Source of the DNA: Paractinoplanes rishiriensis
GTDB lineage: Bacteria; Actinomycetota; Actinomycetes; Mycobacteriales; Micromonosporaceae
Direction: 5' to 3'
Length of the DNA stretch: 64,000 bases
NCBI RefSeq assembly: GCF_016862375.1
Contig: NZ_BOMV01000089.1
Span: 51,301-115,300, forward strand
Shown: positions 34,667 through 43,330 of the stretch, in pieces
How the letters are laid out: every line of letters begins with the position of its first letter
Position numbering within the stretch: the first letter of the stretch is position 1
Translations under genes and position numbers: made by a program
The notes under the pieces: generated by a model
What the model saw: the letters and a program-made list of their open reading frames with translations, nothing else
Database searches by the model: none
What the model was told of the DNA's origin: nothing

Positions 34667-36090
34667 GCGTCCCGGTCTCGCGGGACCGGAATTCCGGACA
34701 GGATTCGCAATCCCTTGCCGGCCTTGACATTCCCGTCCACGTCCCTGACCGCTGCCCCCTGCACGCGGAGGAAGTCGACCGCCTCGGGCAGCGTCTTACC
34801 CAGCTCGTACCGGATGCGGGCAATGGCGCCGGCGATCTGTGGCGCGGCGAAGGACGTGCCGCTCCACAGCGCCCAGGCGTTCTCCGGGAAGACCGCCGGC
34901 TGGTTGTCGAACAGCGGCGATTCGCATCCCGTGACGAAGGTCGACCGCACGCCCTCGGCGACCGTCCAGAAGTCGACGTGGTCACCCCAGCTCGACCATC
35001 GGGCCGTCTCAAACTTCCCGGTGCGCCCAGCCGGGGCGTTCTCACCGACTTCCTCCGATTCGACAAGTGCGCCGACCGTTATCACCTCAGGCAAACAGGC
35101 GGGCCAGCACTTCGTGTCGTCGCCGAAGTTGCCGGCCGCGGCGACGATGACGACGTCACCCGTGGCGGTGACCTCCCGGACGGCCTCGGCGAGGGCCGGC
35201 GGGGGCACGTCGTGGCAGGTGACCATACCGAGCGACAGGTTGATCACGGTTGCGCCGTCCGCGACCGCCCGTCGTAGGGCGTCGGCGACCGCGATGTCGT
35301 CGGCGAAGCCGTCGGTGTCCGCCACGCGGTAAACGCGGACCTCCGCCCGGGGCGCGACCCGCGCCACCACGCCGGCGACGAACGTGCCGTGGCCGGCCTG
35401 GTAGTCCAGGTAGCCGTCCCGCTCCGGCAGACTGTCGAGAAGGTCGCGGTTGGTGTCGTTACGCGGCACGTCGTGCAGCCATCCGTCGTTGCGGATCATC
35501 GTGGGCAGCCCGTCCTGGGCATCGCCGGGGATGCCGGTGTCGATGACGGCGACGATCGGCGACCGGTCGGACGCCGCCGCCGGAGCGGATTCGCGGTAGC
35601 TCTCGAAGGTCCTCGACTCGGCGGGCAACGGGTTGGACACCGGATCGGGCCCACCGATCCCTTTGCCGACCGATGCGGTCACGGCGAGCGTGTTCCGTTG
35701 CCCCTGCTTCGTGATCCGGTCCGCGGCCTCGCTCCGGTGGGTGCGCCTGTTCACCAGCCGCACGAACCGCCCGCAGACTCCGCCGTGGTCGTTGAATCCG
35801 GCCTTGCGGCCCTCGTCCTGCACCTCCGGCTTCGACCACTCGGCGGCGTCGAGGATGACCTCCCGGCTCGCAACCAGGACCCGGGGGCGTTCCAGGTTCG
35901 CGATCTCGATCTGCACCAGATCGCGCTGGCTGCTCCGGCGCCCACGCAGAAAGCCGATGGTAGCGGCGTCCTGGGCCGGATCGTTCTTCTCCAGTTCGTG
36001 GAGCTGACGGCGCAGAAGGTCCTGCAGGTGGTCGATCTGGTCCTCATACTGCTCGGGATAATCGCCATCGAAGTAGTACCCGTTGCCCAT
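34663..36090 (-). CDS. Cytoplasmic S8 (subtilisin-like) serine protease
   Basis: Subtilase of 475 residues with a complete triad: Asp184 in IVAVIDTGI, His234 in GHGTFVAG and Ser413 in SGTSFAAPQIAG, plus the oxyanion Asn321 (VAAAGNFGDD). There is no signal peptide or membrane segment, unusual for this family, so it should act inside the cell. The first 140 residues are a charged domain (EDQIDHLQDLLRRQLHELEKN helix) that could be an inhibitory or partner-binding module; I do not recognise it. It is the third gene of a minus-strand operon after a sigma factor and a beta-rich protein, divergent from a CHAT protease gene. Substrate unknown; other locus products are candidates. Confidence 0.9.
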   Translation of the reverse strand: MGNGYYFDGDYPEQYEDQIDHLQDLLRRQLHELEKNDPAQDAATIGFLRGRRSSQRDLVQIEIANLERPRVLVASREVILDAAEWSKPEVQDEGRKAGFNDHGGVCGRFVRLVNRRTHRSEAADRITKQGQRNTLAVTASVGKGIGGPDPVSNPLPAESRTFESYRESAPAAASDRSPIVAVIDTGIPGDAQDGLPTMIRNDGWLHDVPRNDTNRDLLDSLPERDGYLDYQAGHGTFVAGVVARVAPRAEVRVYRVADTDGFADDIAVADALRRAVADGATVINLSLGMVTCHDVPPPALAEAVREVTATGDVVIVAAAGNFGDDTKCWPACLPEVITVGALVESEEVGENAPAGRTGKFETARWSSWGDHVDFWTVAEGVRSTFVTGCESPLFDNQPAVFPENAWALWSGTSFAAPQIAGAIARIRYELGKTLPEAVDFLRVQGAAVRDVDGNVKAGKGLRILSGIPVPRDRDA

Positions 36091-36117
36091 GTCACTTTCA
36101 CCCTCTCTTGGACGATG

Positions 36118-36615
36118 TCATTGGCCTTCGGAGAAGGCGTCTCCCCCGATGCGGCTCGCACGGACACTGATCCATTCGGTGAGGTAATTGCCCCCGCTAA
36201 TCACGCACTCGAGCCGGATCGGTCCTTGATGCACCGGCGGAAACGAGAAACATCCGACCTCGTCGACGATTGTTTCGGTCCGCGTCCCGGCGATCGTGCA
36301 GAGCCGGACGACGCCCGGTCGTGGCGGTATGAGCTGGCCCTCGATGCCGCCGTCGCTCACCTCGATTTCGATCTGGACCGGTCCGTGGCCGAAGACCAGC
36401 GTCTGCGGTTCGCCGTGCGTCCCGGCCCGGATCGAGGCGGATTCGTCGAGGTACGAGTCGTAGAGCAGAGCTGCCAGGTCGTCATCGGCCCGCAGCCGCC
36501 AGGCCAGGAGTCCGGACGCGGCGTCGATGACCCGCTGCTCGACCGGGCTGGGCCGCAGGCTCTCGCTCAGGTCGTCCATGAATGCGTCATCGTTGTTCCA
36601 ATCCCGCGAAAGCAT
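36118..36615 (-). CDS. Small protein with beta-rich C-terminal domain, coupled to the sigma factor
   Basis: Protein of about 165 residues. The N-terminal half is acidic and helical (DDLSESLRPSPVEQRVIDAASGLLAWRLRADDDLAALLYD). The C-terminal half (about 70-160) reads as a small beta-sandwich, with VQIEIEVSDGGIEGQLIPPRPGVV then DEVGCFSFPPVHQGPIRLECVI, resembling the repeats of carboxypeptidase-regulatory or Ig-like modules. There is no membrane segment. ATG 36615 has GGGGGGTGG upstream and overlaps the sigma gene's end by 29 bases; ATG 36645 is an alternative. The tight coupling suggests a partner of the sigma factor, possibly an anti-sigma factor or a sensor cleaved by the subtilase (inference). 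Family not recognised. Confidence 0.75.
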   Translation of the reverse strand: MLSRDWNNDDAFMDDLSESLRPSPVEQRVIDAASGLLAWRLRADDDLAALLYDSYLDESASIRAGTHGEPQTLVFGHGPVQIEIEVSDGGIEGQLIPPRPGVVRLCTIAGTRTETIVDEVGCFSFPPVHQGPIRLECVISGGNYLTEWISVRASRIGGDAFSEGQ

Positions 36616-37213
36616 CTCGTCCACCCCCCGTCGGTGCGACATCATCGTTGGCCTGCAAATAATTTGTGACGGCCGTGCTGGTGCGGAGTTTGTCGAGGAT
36701 CCGGTTGCGGGTCGGCCCGATGCTCCCTATCGGAATGTGCATCATGCGGCTGATTTCGGCGTAGGTTAACGGTGGATCGGCGACCAGCAGCATGAACAGT
36801 TCCTGCTGCTGTGGTTCCAGCTCGGTCAGAGCGTCCGCGAGCACCTGGTGCCGCTCGGCGTGCAGCAGCGAGTCGCCGACGCGGTCGTCGGCGGCTTCCA
36901 GCCGGTTCATCGTTTCGGGATCGACCGGCAGGCTCCGGCTGTTGGCGCGCAGCCACCGCTGACACTCGCGGCCCGTCGTGGTGGCGATCCACCCCGGTAG
37001 GGCGGCGGGCTCCCGGATCTGCCGGAGATGCTCGATCAAGCGGAGCCACACGAGCTGGCTGACGTCCTGGAGGTCAGCGTCGGGTATCCGGTGCCGCCGG
37101 ATGACACCGGCTACCAGGCCGGCGTACCGGCGCACCAGTTGGTTCCAGCCCTCCTCGTCGCCGTCGATGGTGCCCCGCACCAGGCTGGCCAGGTCGCCGT
37201 ACACGATTCCCAC
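36587..37213 (-). CDS. Sigma-70 family (ECF-like) RNA polymerase sigma factor
   Basis: Sigma factor of 208 residues with only regions 2 and 4. Region 2 includes WNQLVRRYAGLVAGVIRRH and DADLQDVSQLVWLRLIEHLRQI; region 4 includes ALTELEPQQQELFMLLVADPPLTYAEISRMMHIPIGSIGPTRNRILDKLR. The GTG at 37213 is preceded by GAAGGAGAG five bases upstream, so the longer frame is not used. It leads the operon with the beta-rich protein and the subtilase and is divergent from the CHAT gene. No classic zinc-binding anti-sigma gene is present, so activity may be controlled by the small coupled protein or by proteolysis. Confidence 0.9.
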   Translation of the reverse strand: MGIVYGDLASLVRGTIDGDEEGWNQLVRRYAGLVAGVIRRHRIPDADLQDVSQLVWLRLIEHLRQIREPAALPGWIATTTGRECQRWLRANSRSLPVDPETMNRLEAADDRVGDSLLHAERHQVLADALTELEPQQQELFMLLVADPPLTYAEISRMMHIPIGSIGPTRNRILDKLRTSTAVTNYLQANDDVAPTGGGRDAFAGLEQR

Positions 37214-37520
37214 GAACTCTCCTTCCGCCGAAGGACGGAGCACCGGAACCACTGCTCCTATGACAACGGAGTTCAGCGGGCCCCTTGGTGATACCGCGCG
37301 CCAATGCCACCATCTGTCGGCTGACTGACAACGCGGTGCCGCCTATAAATCAGATGTTTCGGCGGCTTGTTGCGCTGTTGATGATCGGTTGCCAAATCGT
37401 TTGAGGCGGCCGGGCGTGCTACGTACGCTGTCGATGGCCGGGTACCGGGACGTGCCACCAAATGCACAAACGCGTTATTGATCCCCGATCTTTTCGAATC
37501 GATGGAGGGGAGTTGATTGC
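37214..37520. promoter_or_regulatory. Divergent control region between sigma factor and CHAT genes
   Basis: These 307 bases hold no gene and are AT-richer than their surroundings. Towards the CHAT gene there is a possible promoter TTGAGG (37401-37406), 17 bases, TACGCT (37424-37429). The CHAT ATG at 37521 follows GGAGGGGAG (about 37504-37512). No clear promoter towards the sigma gene could be read. The region should contain whatever sequence the locus sigma factor recognises. Confidence 0.45.
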
Positions 37521-40157
37521 ATGCGCGATGTGGATATTTCAATCGATCTCGTGAATCACGCTCGGCGTGTGCATGAGGCGGTAGTGGCAGACCCCAAGCG
37601 GTTCCGGCCGGTCGCTGCCGCCCTGGTGCGAAGGGTGCGCCGCGGTGGTCCCTCCGAGGCTCTGGTGCTGGCGATCCGCGCGCTGGCCTGGGCGGAACGC
37701 GCCCGGCTTGCCGACGGCGAGGCGAAGCGGCTGCTCGACGAGGCGGTCCGGCTCGCCCGCCGGCACGGCCTGGACCAGGCGCTGGCCGACGTGTTGATGA
37801 GCCGCGCCGCGGTCAACCAGGAGCTGGGCCGCCTCGGCGCCGCCCACCGTGACCTCGACGTCGCCGCCGATACCGTCGCCCCCGACCGGCTCGCCGAGCT
37901 GACCTTCCAGCGGGCGGTTCTGGATCAGAACGTCGGCCGGTCCGCCGCCGCGGCGGCGGCCTACCGCAACCTGCTGGCACGCCGGTGCGTGCCGCAGCGC
38001 ATTCGAGCGATCGCCGCCAACAACCTGGCCATCATCGAGGTGCTACGCGGGCGGCATACCGAAGGCATGCGCCGGCTCCACGAAGCGGCGAACCATGCTG
38101 GCGAGGTCGGTCCGGCACTGGTGGCGATGGTGGCCGAGACGCGGGCCTGGGCGACCGTACAGGCCGGCCGGCTGGCCGAAGGGCTCCGGCTGTTCGAGGA
38201 GTCCGCCCGGGCGTTCCAGGCCGCCGGGCTGCCGCTGGGGGAGCAGTACGTCGAATACGCCGATGCGCTGATCGATCTGCGGCTGGTACCCGAGGCGGCC
38301 GAGGCGGCCCGGTTGGCCGCCGCGGTGTTCCGGCAGAACGAGGTTCCGCTCATGGGCGCGGAAGCAGAGCTCCGGGTGGCCCAGCTCGCCATGCTCACCG
38401 GCGACCTCGACGAGGCGCAACGCACCGCGGCGGCGGCGGTGCACAGCTTCGCCCGGCAAGGACGCGCGGCCTGGAAGGCGCGCGCGGCCCTGGTCGACCT
38501 CGAGATCCGGACGATGGCACACCCGCCGAGCGTTGCCGACCTGCGACATGCCCGACGGGTGTGCCGGGCGCTCGAGGCCGCGGGGATCTCGGCGACCACG
38601 GTGCACGCCCACCTCCTCGCCGGCCGGGTCGCGGCGAGCGTCGGGCGCACCGCTGTGGCGGTCAGCCTGTTCCGTCGCGCCGCCGACCTCGCCCGCGGAA
38701 GCCCGATCCTGATCCGGTTGCGCGGCCGGCTGGCGGCGGCGCTCGCGGCGCGGCTGCTCGGCCGCGCAGACGAGGTGCTCGCGCACTGCCGGACGGGGCT
38801 GGACGATCTCAGCCGGCACCGCATCGCGCTGCCGTCGGCAGAGCTGCGTGCTCTGGCCTCCGGCCACGGCACCGAGCTCGGGCAGCTCGGCCTCGAGGTC
38901 ACCATGAACCGGGGCGGCGCACGACAGGTCCTCGCCTGGATGGAACGCACCCGCGCGGCGGCGCTGCTGCCGGTCGAGCCGTCCGATCTCGGCCACCTGC
39001 AGGACCAGCTCGACGAACTGCGGGCGGTGCACGCCGAGCTCGGCGGTCTGGGCCAGCACGGCGGGCACACCGGCGAGGTGCTGGGCACGCTGCTCACCCG
39101 GCAGGTGGCCATCGAGGGCCGGATCCGCCGGGCGACGTGGCGCAGCAGCTTCGCCGCCGACCGCGCGCACGTGACCGCTGTGCCCGCCCGGCTGCGGGAC
39201 TCGCTCGGCGGCCGGGTGCTGGTCGAGTACGGCATGCTCGGTGACGAACTGGTGGCGGTGGCCGTCGAATCGCGCCGCAGCCGGGTGGTGCGCCTCGGCC
39301 CGGTCGGTGCCGTCCTCGATCAGACCCGGGCCTTGTTCTTCGCGCTGCGGCGGCTGACGCAGCCGCGGTCCGAGTCCTCGTGGCACGCCGCACGGCTCAG
39401 CGCCGACCTGCGCCTCGACCGTCTCCGCGCGATGCTGCTGGCCCCGCTGTGCCTGCCCGGCGACGCCGAACTGGTGGTCGTGCCGGCGGGCGACCTGCAC
39501 AGCACGCCGTGGTCCGCGCTGCACGATGCGCCGGTCTCCCTCGCGCCGTCGGCGCGGCTCTGGGCACGCAGCCTCGAGGCGACCACCGGGACCGCCCGGA
39601 ATCACTCGACCGTCCTCGTCGCCGGGCCGGATCTGCCGGGCGCCACCGCCGAGATCGCCCGGCTGCGGCGGCTCTATCCGCAGGCGGTCGCGCTCACGCC
39701 GCCGGCCAGCACCGCTGGGGCCGTCCTCCGCCTTCTCGACGGTGCCGACCTGGCTCATCTGGCATGTCACGGCCAGCTACGCGCCGACAATCCGCTGTTC
39801 TCGTCCCTGTCGCTCAGCGACGGACCACTCACGTTGCAGGAGCTGGAGACGCGAGCGGTGGCACCGCACCGGCTGGTGCTCGCGTCGTGCGAGTCAGGGG
39901 CGGACGTCAGCTACGCCGGCGACGAGGTACTCGGTTTCGTCAGCGCGGTCCTCGCCCGGGGTACGGCCGGCGTCGTCGCCAGCGTCACCGCGGTTCCCGA
40001 CGTCGCCGCTGCCGACCTCATGGTGTTGTTGCACGAACGACTGCGGGCCGGGCGCACCCTTGCGCGAGCGCTGTTCGAGGCCCGGCAGGGCCTCGACCGG
40101 CAGAACCCGGCCGCGTACGTCAACTGGTGCACCTTCACCGCGTACGGTGCCGCGTGA
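37521..40157 (+). CDS. TPR-CHAT protein (caspase-like cysteine protease)
   Basis: Protein of 878 residues. About residues 40-470 form helical tetratricopeptide-type repeats (RARLADGEAKRLLDEAVRLARRHG, GRSAAAAAAYRNLLARR and many more). The C-terminus (about 600-878) is a CHAT domain, the caspase HetF-associated peptidase fold. The catalytic dyad is present: His750 in LAHLACHGQL and Cys790 in LVLASCESGADVSYAGDE, followed by GFVSAVLARGTAGVVASVTAVPD. CHAT proteases cleave specific target proteins once their repeat domain senses a signal, and several drive cell death in phage defence. It is divergent from the sigma/subtilase operon and followed by a cyclase-like gene. No membrane segment is present. 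Confidence 0.92.
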   Translation: MRDVDISIDLVNHARRVHEAVVADPKRFRPVAAALVRRVRRGGPSEALVLAIRALAWAERARLADGEAKRLLDEAVRLARRHGLDQALADVLMSRAAVNQELGRLGAAHRDLDVAADTVAPDRLAELTFQRAVLDQNVGRSAAAAAAYRNLLARRCVPQRIRAIAANNLAIIEVLRGRHTEGMRRLHEAANHAGEVGPALVAMVAETRAWATVQAGRLAEGLRLFEESARAFQAAGLPLGEQYVEYADALIDLRLVPEAAEAARLAAAVFRQNEVPLMGAEAELRVAQLAMLTGDLDEAQRTAAAAVHSFARQGRAAWKARAALVDLEIRTMAHPPSVADLRHARRVCRALEAAGISATTVHAHLLAGRVAASVGRTAVAVSLFRRAADLARGSPILIRLRGRLAAALAARLLGRADEVLAHCRTGLDDLSRHRIALPSAELRALASGHGTELGQLGLEVTMNRGGARQVLAWMERTRAAALLPVEPSDLGHLQDQLDELRAVHAELGGLGQHGGHTGEVLGTLLTRQVAIEGRIRRATWRSSFAADRAHVTAVPARLRDSLGGRVLVEYGMLGDELVAVAVESRRSRVVRLGPVGAVLDQTRALFFALRRLTQPRSESSWHAARLSADLRLDRLRAMLLAPLCLPGDAELVVVPAGDLHSTPWSALHDAPVSLAPSARLWARSLEATTGTARNHSTVLVAGPDLPGATAEIARLRRLYPQAVALTPPASTAGAVLRLLDGADLAHLACHGQLRADNPLFSSLSLSDGPLTLQELETRAVAPHRLVLASCESGADVSYAGDEVLGFVSAVLARGTAGVVASVTAVPDVAAADLMVLLHERLRAGRTLARALFEARQGLDRQNPAAYVNWCTFTAYGAA

Positions 40158-40284
40158 GCAGCCTCCCAGCCCTCGGAACGCGTCCAGTCCAGTCCTGCTC
40201 GACGTTCGGGCAGATGTGGCGCCGATGTGTATCAGCGCGCCATTCCCCGGACTCCATCACTCGTACGACGGGCGAGGGGGACCG

Positions 40285-40935
40285 ATGCAAGCCTTGATGT
40301 CGACTCACGACCGAACCGGCCTGGTGCGGCGGCACGTCGCCGTACTCTTCGTTGACCTGAGCGGGTTCACCGCTCTCGTGGAATCCGTGCCGCCGGAGAC
40401 CGTCTACGAGCGCGTGGCACCGATGTTGGACGAGCTTGCCCTGCTGGTCACCGAATACGGGGGGCTGATACAGCAGGTTCTGGGCGACGGGTTCATGGCG
40501 GTCTTCGGCCTGGGCTCGGCGCCTGCCCGGGCCGCGGCCGACGACGAGGTGACGTGCGCGGTGCAAGCCGGCCTGATGGCGGTGCTGGCCAGCAGGCAGG
40601 CACCCCTGAGCCTGCCGGCGCACGCCGGTGTCGAGTGCGGCGAGGTGCTGGTCAGCCCGCCGTGGCAATCCGCCAGCTTCGGGGTGTGGGGACGCGCGGT
40701 GACGGTGGCCGCCCGGCTGTGCGACCTGGCCGGACCGAGCACGGTGTACGTGGGCCCGCAGGCCGCCCGGCGCGGCGGCGAACGCATTCTCGAGACCTGG
40801 GCGGACGGTTCCGCCACGATCCTCCATGCGCACTTGAAGGGCATGGCGCAGGAAATCGTGGTGCACGGCGCAACCTGCGCCAACGACGCGCTGCGCACGC
40901 GGGAAGCGGCGCAACATATCTCCGATAACCGGTGA
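40285..40935 (+). CDS. Degenerate class III nucleotide-cyclase-like domain protein
   Basis: Stand-alone class III cyclase homology domain of 216 residues. The fold marks are clear: VAVLFVDLSGFTALVE with metal-binding Asp24, VLGDGFMAVFG with Asp68, and FGVWGRAVTVAARLCDLAG. However, the residue positions that select the base and stabilise the transition state are changed. Lys is Gln64, the adenine-selecting Asp is Gly133 and the catalytic Asn is Thr140; only Arg144 remains. It is therefore unlikely to be an ordinary adenylate cyclase and may bind a nucleotide without turnover or use another substrate. ATG 40285 follows GGCGAGGGGG. It lies 127 bases after the CHAT gene and 23 bases before the membrane gene. 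Confidence 0.82.
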   Translation: MQALMSTHDRTGLVRRHVAVLFVDLSGFTALVESVPPETVYERVAPMLDELALLVTEYGGLIQQVLGDGFMAVFGLGSAPARAAADDEVTCAVQAGLMAVLASRQAPLSLPAHAGVECGEVLVSPPWQSASFGVWGRAVTVAARLCDLAGPSTVYVGPQAARRGGERILETWADGSATILHAHLKGMAQEIVVHGATCANDALRTREAAQHISDNR

Positions 40936-40958
40936 TCCACCCGAGCTGGAGCCATGCC

Positions 40959-42068
40959 ATGAAGCGTCTCGTCGTTACCGCCCTGGTCGCTGTCAGTTGT
41001 TCGGTGCTGTTCCCGGCCACCGCGGACGCCGCGCCGGCCGGCTTCATCCTGGGTTCCGGCGAGGCGACGATGTCGGAGGACGCCGACACGGTGTCGTACT
41101 CGTTGATCAACCTCACGGAGCAGGCCGAGCGGGTCACTCTCACCACGACCGAGGGCGGGGAGCGATGCACAGCCTCCGCGGATCCGGCCGAGGTGCCCGC
41201 CGCGCGTATGCAGGAAGTTCAGTTCTCCTTCGACAATTGCGACTTCCCGGAAGGCAAGACAGTGGCGCTCACCCTCGCGGTGGGTGACTCTTCCTTCCTC
41301 GTGTCAGCGGAGCGTCCGAAAGCGGCCGACCCCGACTGGGGACTGATGGTTTTCTTCCTGTGGTCGTTGCTGGGCGGCCTGGGCGTAGTCGTGACGGGAT
41401 GGGCGTCGTACAAGCTGATCAAGCTGAAGCTGCCGGGTCAACCGGCCGGCGAATGGGTGTCCTGGCTCAGACCGTTGCCGGGTCTGGGGGCGAAGTGGAG
41501 CTTCCAGGAGAGCTGGGCATCCAACGTCACGCTGGTCACCGCCGTGTTCACGGGGCTGTTCGGCACCGCCGACCTCTTGAAGTCGGTCACCGGCGAGGAC
41601 ACGCCGGGGGTTCTGTCGGTCATCACCATCGGCAGCGCGCTGGCCGTCGCGTTGGTGGGCGTGGCCCCTCTGGTGCTCCAGGCGGTGCGGGATGACCGGA
41701 GCCAGGTCCTCGTCGTGGGCCTGCTCGTTTCCGCGATGATCGCGGTGGGCGCCGCGGGCGGCCTCGTCATCGTCATCGCCCTGAGCGTCTCCTCGCTGGT
41801 CACCGGGACCACCCAGGTGGTCCTGTCGACCGGCATGGTGGTGGCCCTGCTGCTGCTGGCCGGCTACGCGGTCACATCGGTCCGGCAAAACCTGATCAAG
41901 GGCCTCAACCCTGAGCCGGATCAGAAGAAGGAGGACTTCGTGGTCGGCGCCGTGAAGGAGGCGGTCGGCGAGCGCATGACCGAGGCCGAGATCCGCGCGA
42001 AGGTCGTGCCCGGCCTGCGGGCAGGCTTCTGGTCCGCTCCCTCGGACCTGCCGGCCGCGCTGATCTGA
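40959..42068 (+). CDS. Membrane protein with extracytoplasmic N-terminal domain
   Basis: Protein of 369 residues. A signal peptide (MKRLVVTALVAVSCSVLFPATADA) precedes a short exported beta-rich domain with two Cys (about 28-120, GGERCTASAD and FDNCDFPEG). Then come about five transmembrane segments (near 128-155, 195-210, 222-250, 255-285 and 290-312) and a soluble cytoplasmic tail (about 320-369, with a charged helix EAVGERMTEAEIRAKVVPGL). Family not recognised. ATG 40959 has GCTGGAG upstream; a GTG at 40932 would extend it into the cyclase stop. As the last gene after CHAT and the cyclase-like protein, it could be the membrane effector or sensor of the locus. Confidence 0.8.
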   Translation: MKRLVVTALVAVSCSVLFPATADAAPAGFILGSGEATMSEDADTVSYSLINLTEQAERVTLTTTEGGERCTASADPAEVPAARMQEVQFSFDNCDFPEGKTVALTLAVGDSSFLVSAERPKAADPDWGLMVFFLWSLLGGLGVVVTGWASYKLIKLKLPGQPAGEWVSWLRPLPGLGAKWSFQESWASNVTLVTAVFTGLFGTADLLKSVTGEDTPGVLSVITIGSALAVALVGVAPLVLQAVRDDRSQVLVVGLLVSAMIAVGAAGGLVIVIALSVSSLVTGTTQVVLSTGMVVALLLLAGYAVTSVRQNLIKGLNPEPDQKKEDFVVGAVKEAVGERMTEAEIRAKVVPGLRAGFWSAPSDLPAALI

Positions 42069-42097
42069 GCCGGTTCGGGTGCCCGCGCCGTGCCATC

Positions 42098-42817
42098 ATG
42101 ATGATCATGGTCGATGACGTCCTGCGCCGAGCCCGCGAGCTCTGGGTCCGGCTGGCCGGTGTGCCCGTGTCCTTCGGCGCTTCGATCCCGGGCGTCGCGG
42201 TGTCGCCGCGGTCGGCGCTGTGCCCGCCCGGCTGGGCCGGCATCGTGACCCTCGGCGACGAGGCGATACTGACGGCGCCCGACGACGCCACCGCCGCGGT
42301 CGTGCGGCAGGCCCTGGCCGGACTGCCCGCCGCGGCCTGGACCGATCCGGCGGTGCTGGCCGGCCGGATACCGCTGGCCGAAGTGCTCGGCCCGGCCACC
42401 CTCGCCTACTGCGGCGCGGCGGAGTTCCGCCCGCCCGCGGACGGCGGTTTCGAGGTGCTGGCCGCCGCCGACCCGGCGATGTGGACCTTGCTCACCGCGG
42501 TGCCGGTGGCCGACGCCGAGGAATGCGGCCTGGCCGACATCACCTCACCGGCCTTTGTGGTCCGCGACGGCGACCGGCTGACGGCCGCCGCCGGACACCG
42601 TCGCTGGCCGGGCGACACGGCCCACGTCAGCGTGCTCACCGTCCCCGGACACCGGGGCCGCGGCCTGGCCAAGATCGTCGGCGCCGCGGCGGTGGCCGAC
42701 GCGCTGGCCGCCGGCCTGCTGCCGCAGTGGCGGGCCCGCCCCGCGGACTCCCGGCGGGTGGCGCTGGCACTCGGTTTCCGCGAACTGGGCACGCAGCTAA
42801 GCATCCGGATCGCGTAG
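42098..42817 (+). CDS. GNAT-family N-acetyltransferase
   Basis: Predicted acetyltransferase of 239 residues. The GNAT acetyl-CoA site is in the C-terminal half: HVSVLTVPGHRGRGLAKIVGAAAVADALAAG (R/QxxGxG/A pattern RGRGLA), followed by a typical end ALALGFRELGTQLSI. The N-terminal part (about 1-120) is a divergent substrate domain. ATGs at 42098, 42101 and 42107 are all possible starts. Its 3' end overlaps the convergent acetyltransferase gene by 21 bases. Substrate unknown. Confidence 0.82.
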   Translation: MMIMVDDVLRRARELWVRLAGVPVSFGASIPGVAVSPRSALCPPGWAGIVTLGDEAILTAPDDATAAVVRQALAGLPAAAWTDPAVLAGRIPLAEVLGPATLAYCGAAEFRPPADGGFEVLAAADPAMWTLLTAVPVADAEECGLADITSPAFVVRDGDRLTAAAGHRRWPGDTAHVSVLTVPGHRGRGLAKIVGAAAVADALAAGLLPQWRARPADSRRVALALGFRELGTQLSIRIA

Positions 42818-43330
42818 CCCCACACAGTCGTGCTCCCAGAAGGTGCTGGGATAGACGAAGGTCCCGGTCATCCACTCCTCGTACCCCCGAAGCGGATGGA
42901 CCTGGAACGCCGGATCGGGAATCCGCAGCGACGGCTTGCGGAAACCGAGCTCGCCGGCCGCCCGGAAGCCGTGCCGCGAGTAGTAGCGCGGGTCGCCCTC
43001 GAGGAACACCAGCGGAACGACGGCCCGGCTCAACCCTTCCCGGATCAGCGCGCCACCGAGGCCGCGGCGCTGCCGCTGCGGCGCCACCGCGATCGGGCTC
43101 AGGGTCTGCACCGGCACGATCCGCCGCGGCGCGTCCAGCCAGGCCCGGCTGAACATGACGTGCCCCGCGACGGCGCCGTCCTCCTCGGCGACCAGCGACA
43201 GCGCTGCCGGGTCGTCGCGGCGCAGCGCGCCGACCAGTTCGGCCACCACGGTGCCGTGGTCGCCGAAGGCGGCGCGGTGCAGCTCACCGACCGCGTCATG
43301 GTCACCGGGCTGTTCCAGGCGAAAGAGCAT
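42797..43330 (-). CDS. GNAT-family N-acetyltransferase (YhbS type)
   Basis: Acetyltransferase of 177 residues. The core is VQTLSPIAVAPQRQRRGLGGALIREGL, with acetyl-CoA motif QRRGLGGAL, then LVFLEGDPRYYSRHGFRAAGELG. The latter is characteristic of the YhbS/putative acetyltransferase group. ATG 43330 (MLFRLEQPGDHDAVGELHRAAFG) fits the usual family start; longer versions are antisense artefacts. Convergent overlap of 21 bases with the preceding gene. Substrate unknown. Confidence 0.88.
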   Translation of the reverse strand: MLFRLEQPGDHDAVGELHRAAFGDHGTVVAELVGALRRDDPAALSLVAEEDGAVAGHVMFSRAWLDAPRRIVPVQTLSPIAVAPQRQRRGLGGALIREGLSRAVVPLVFLEGDPRYYSRHGFRAAGELGFRKPSLRIPDPAFQVHPLRGYEEWMTGTFVYPSTFWEHDCVGLRDPDA

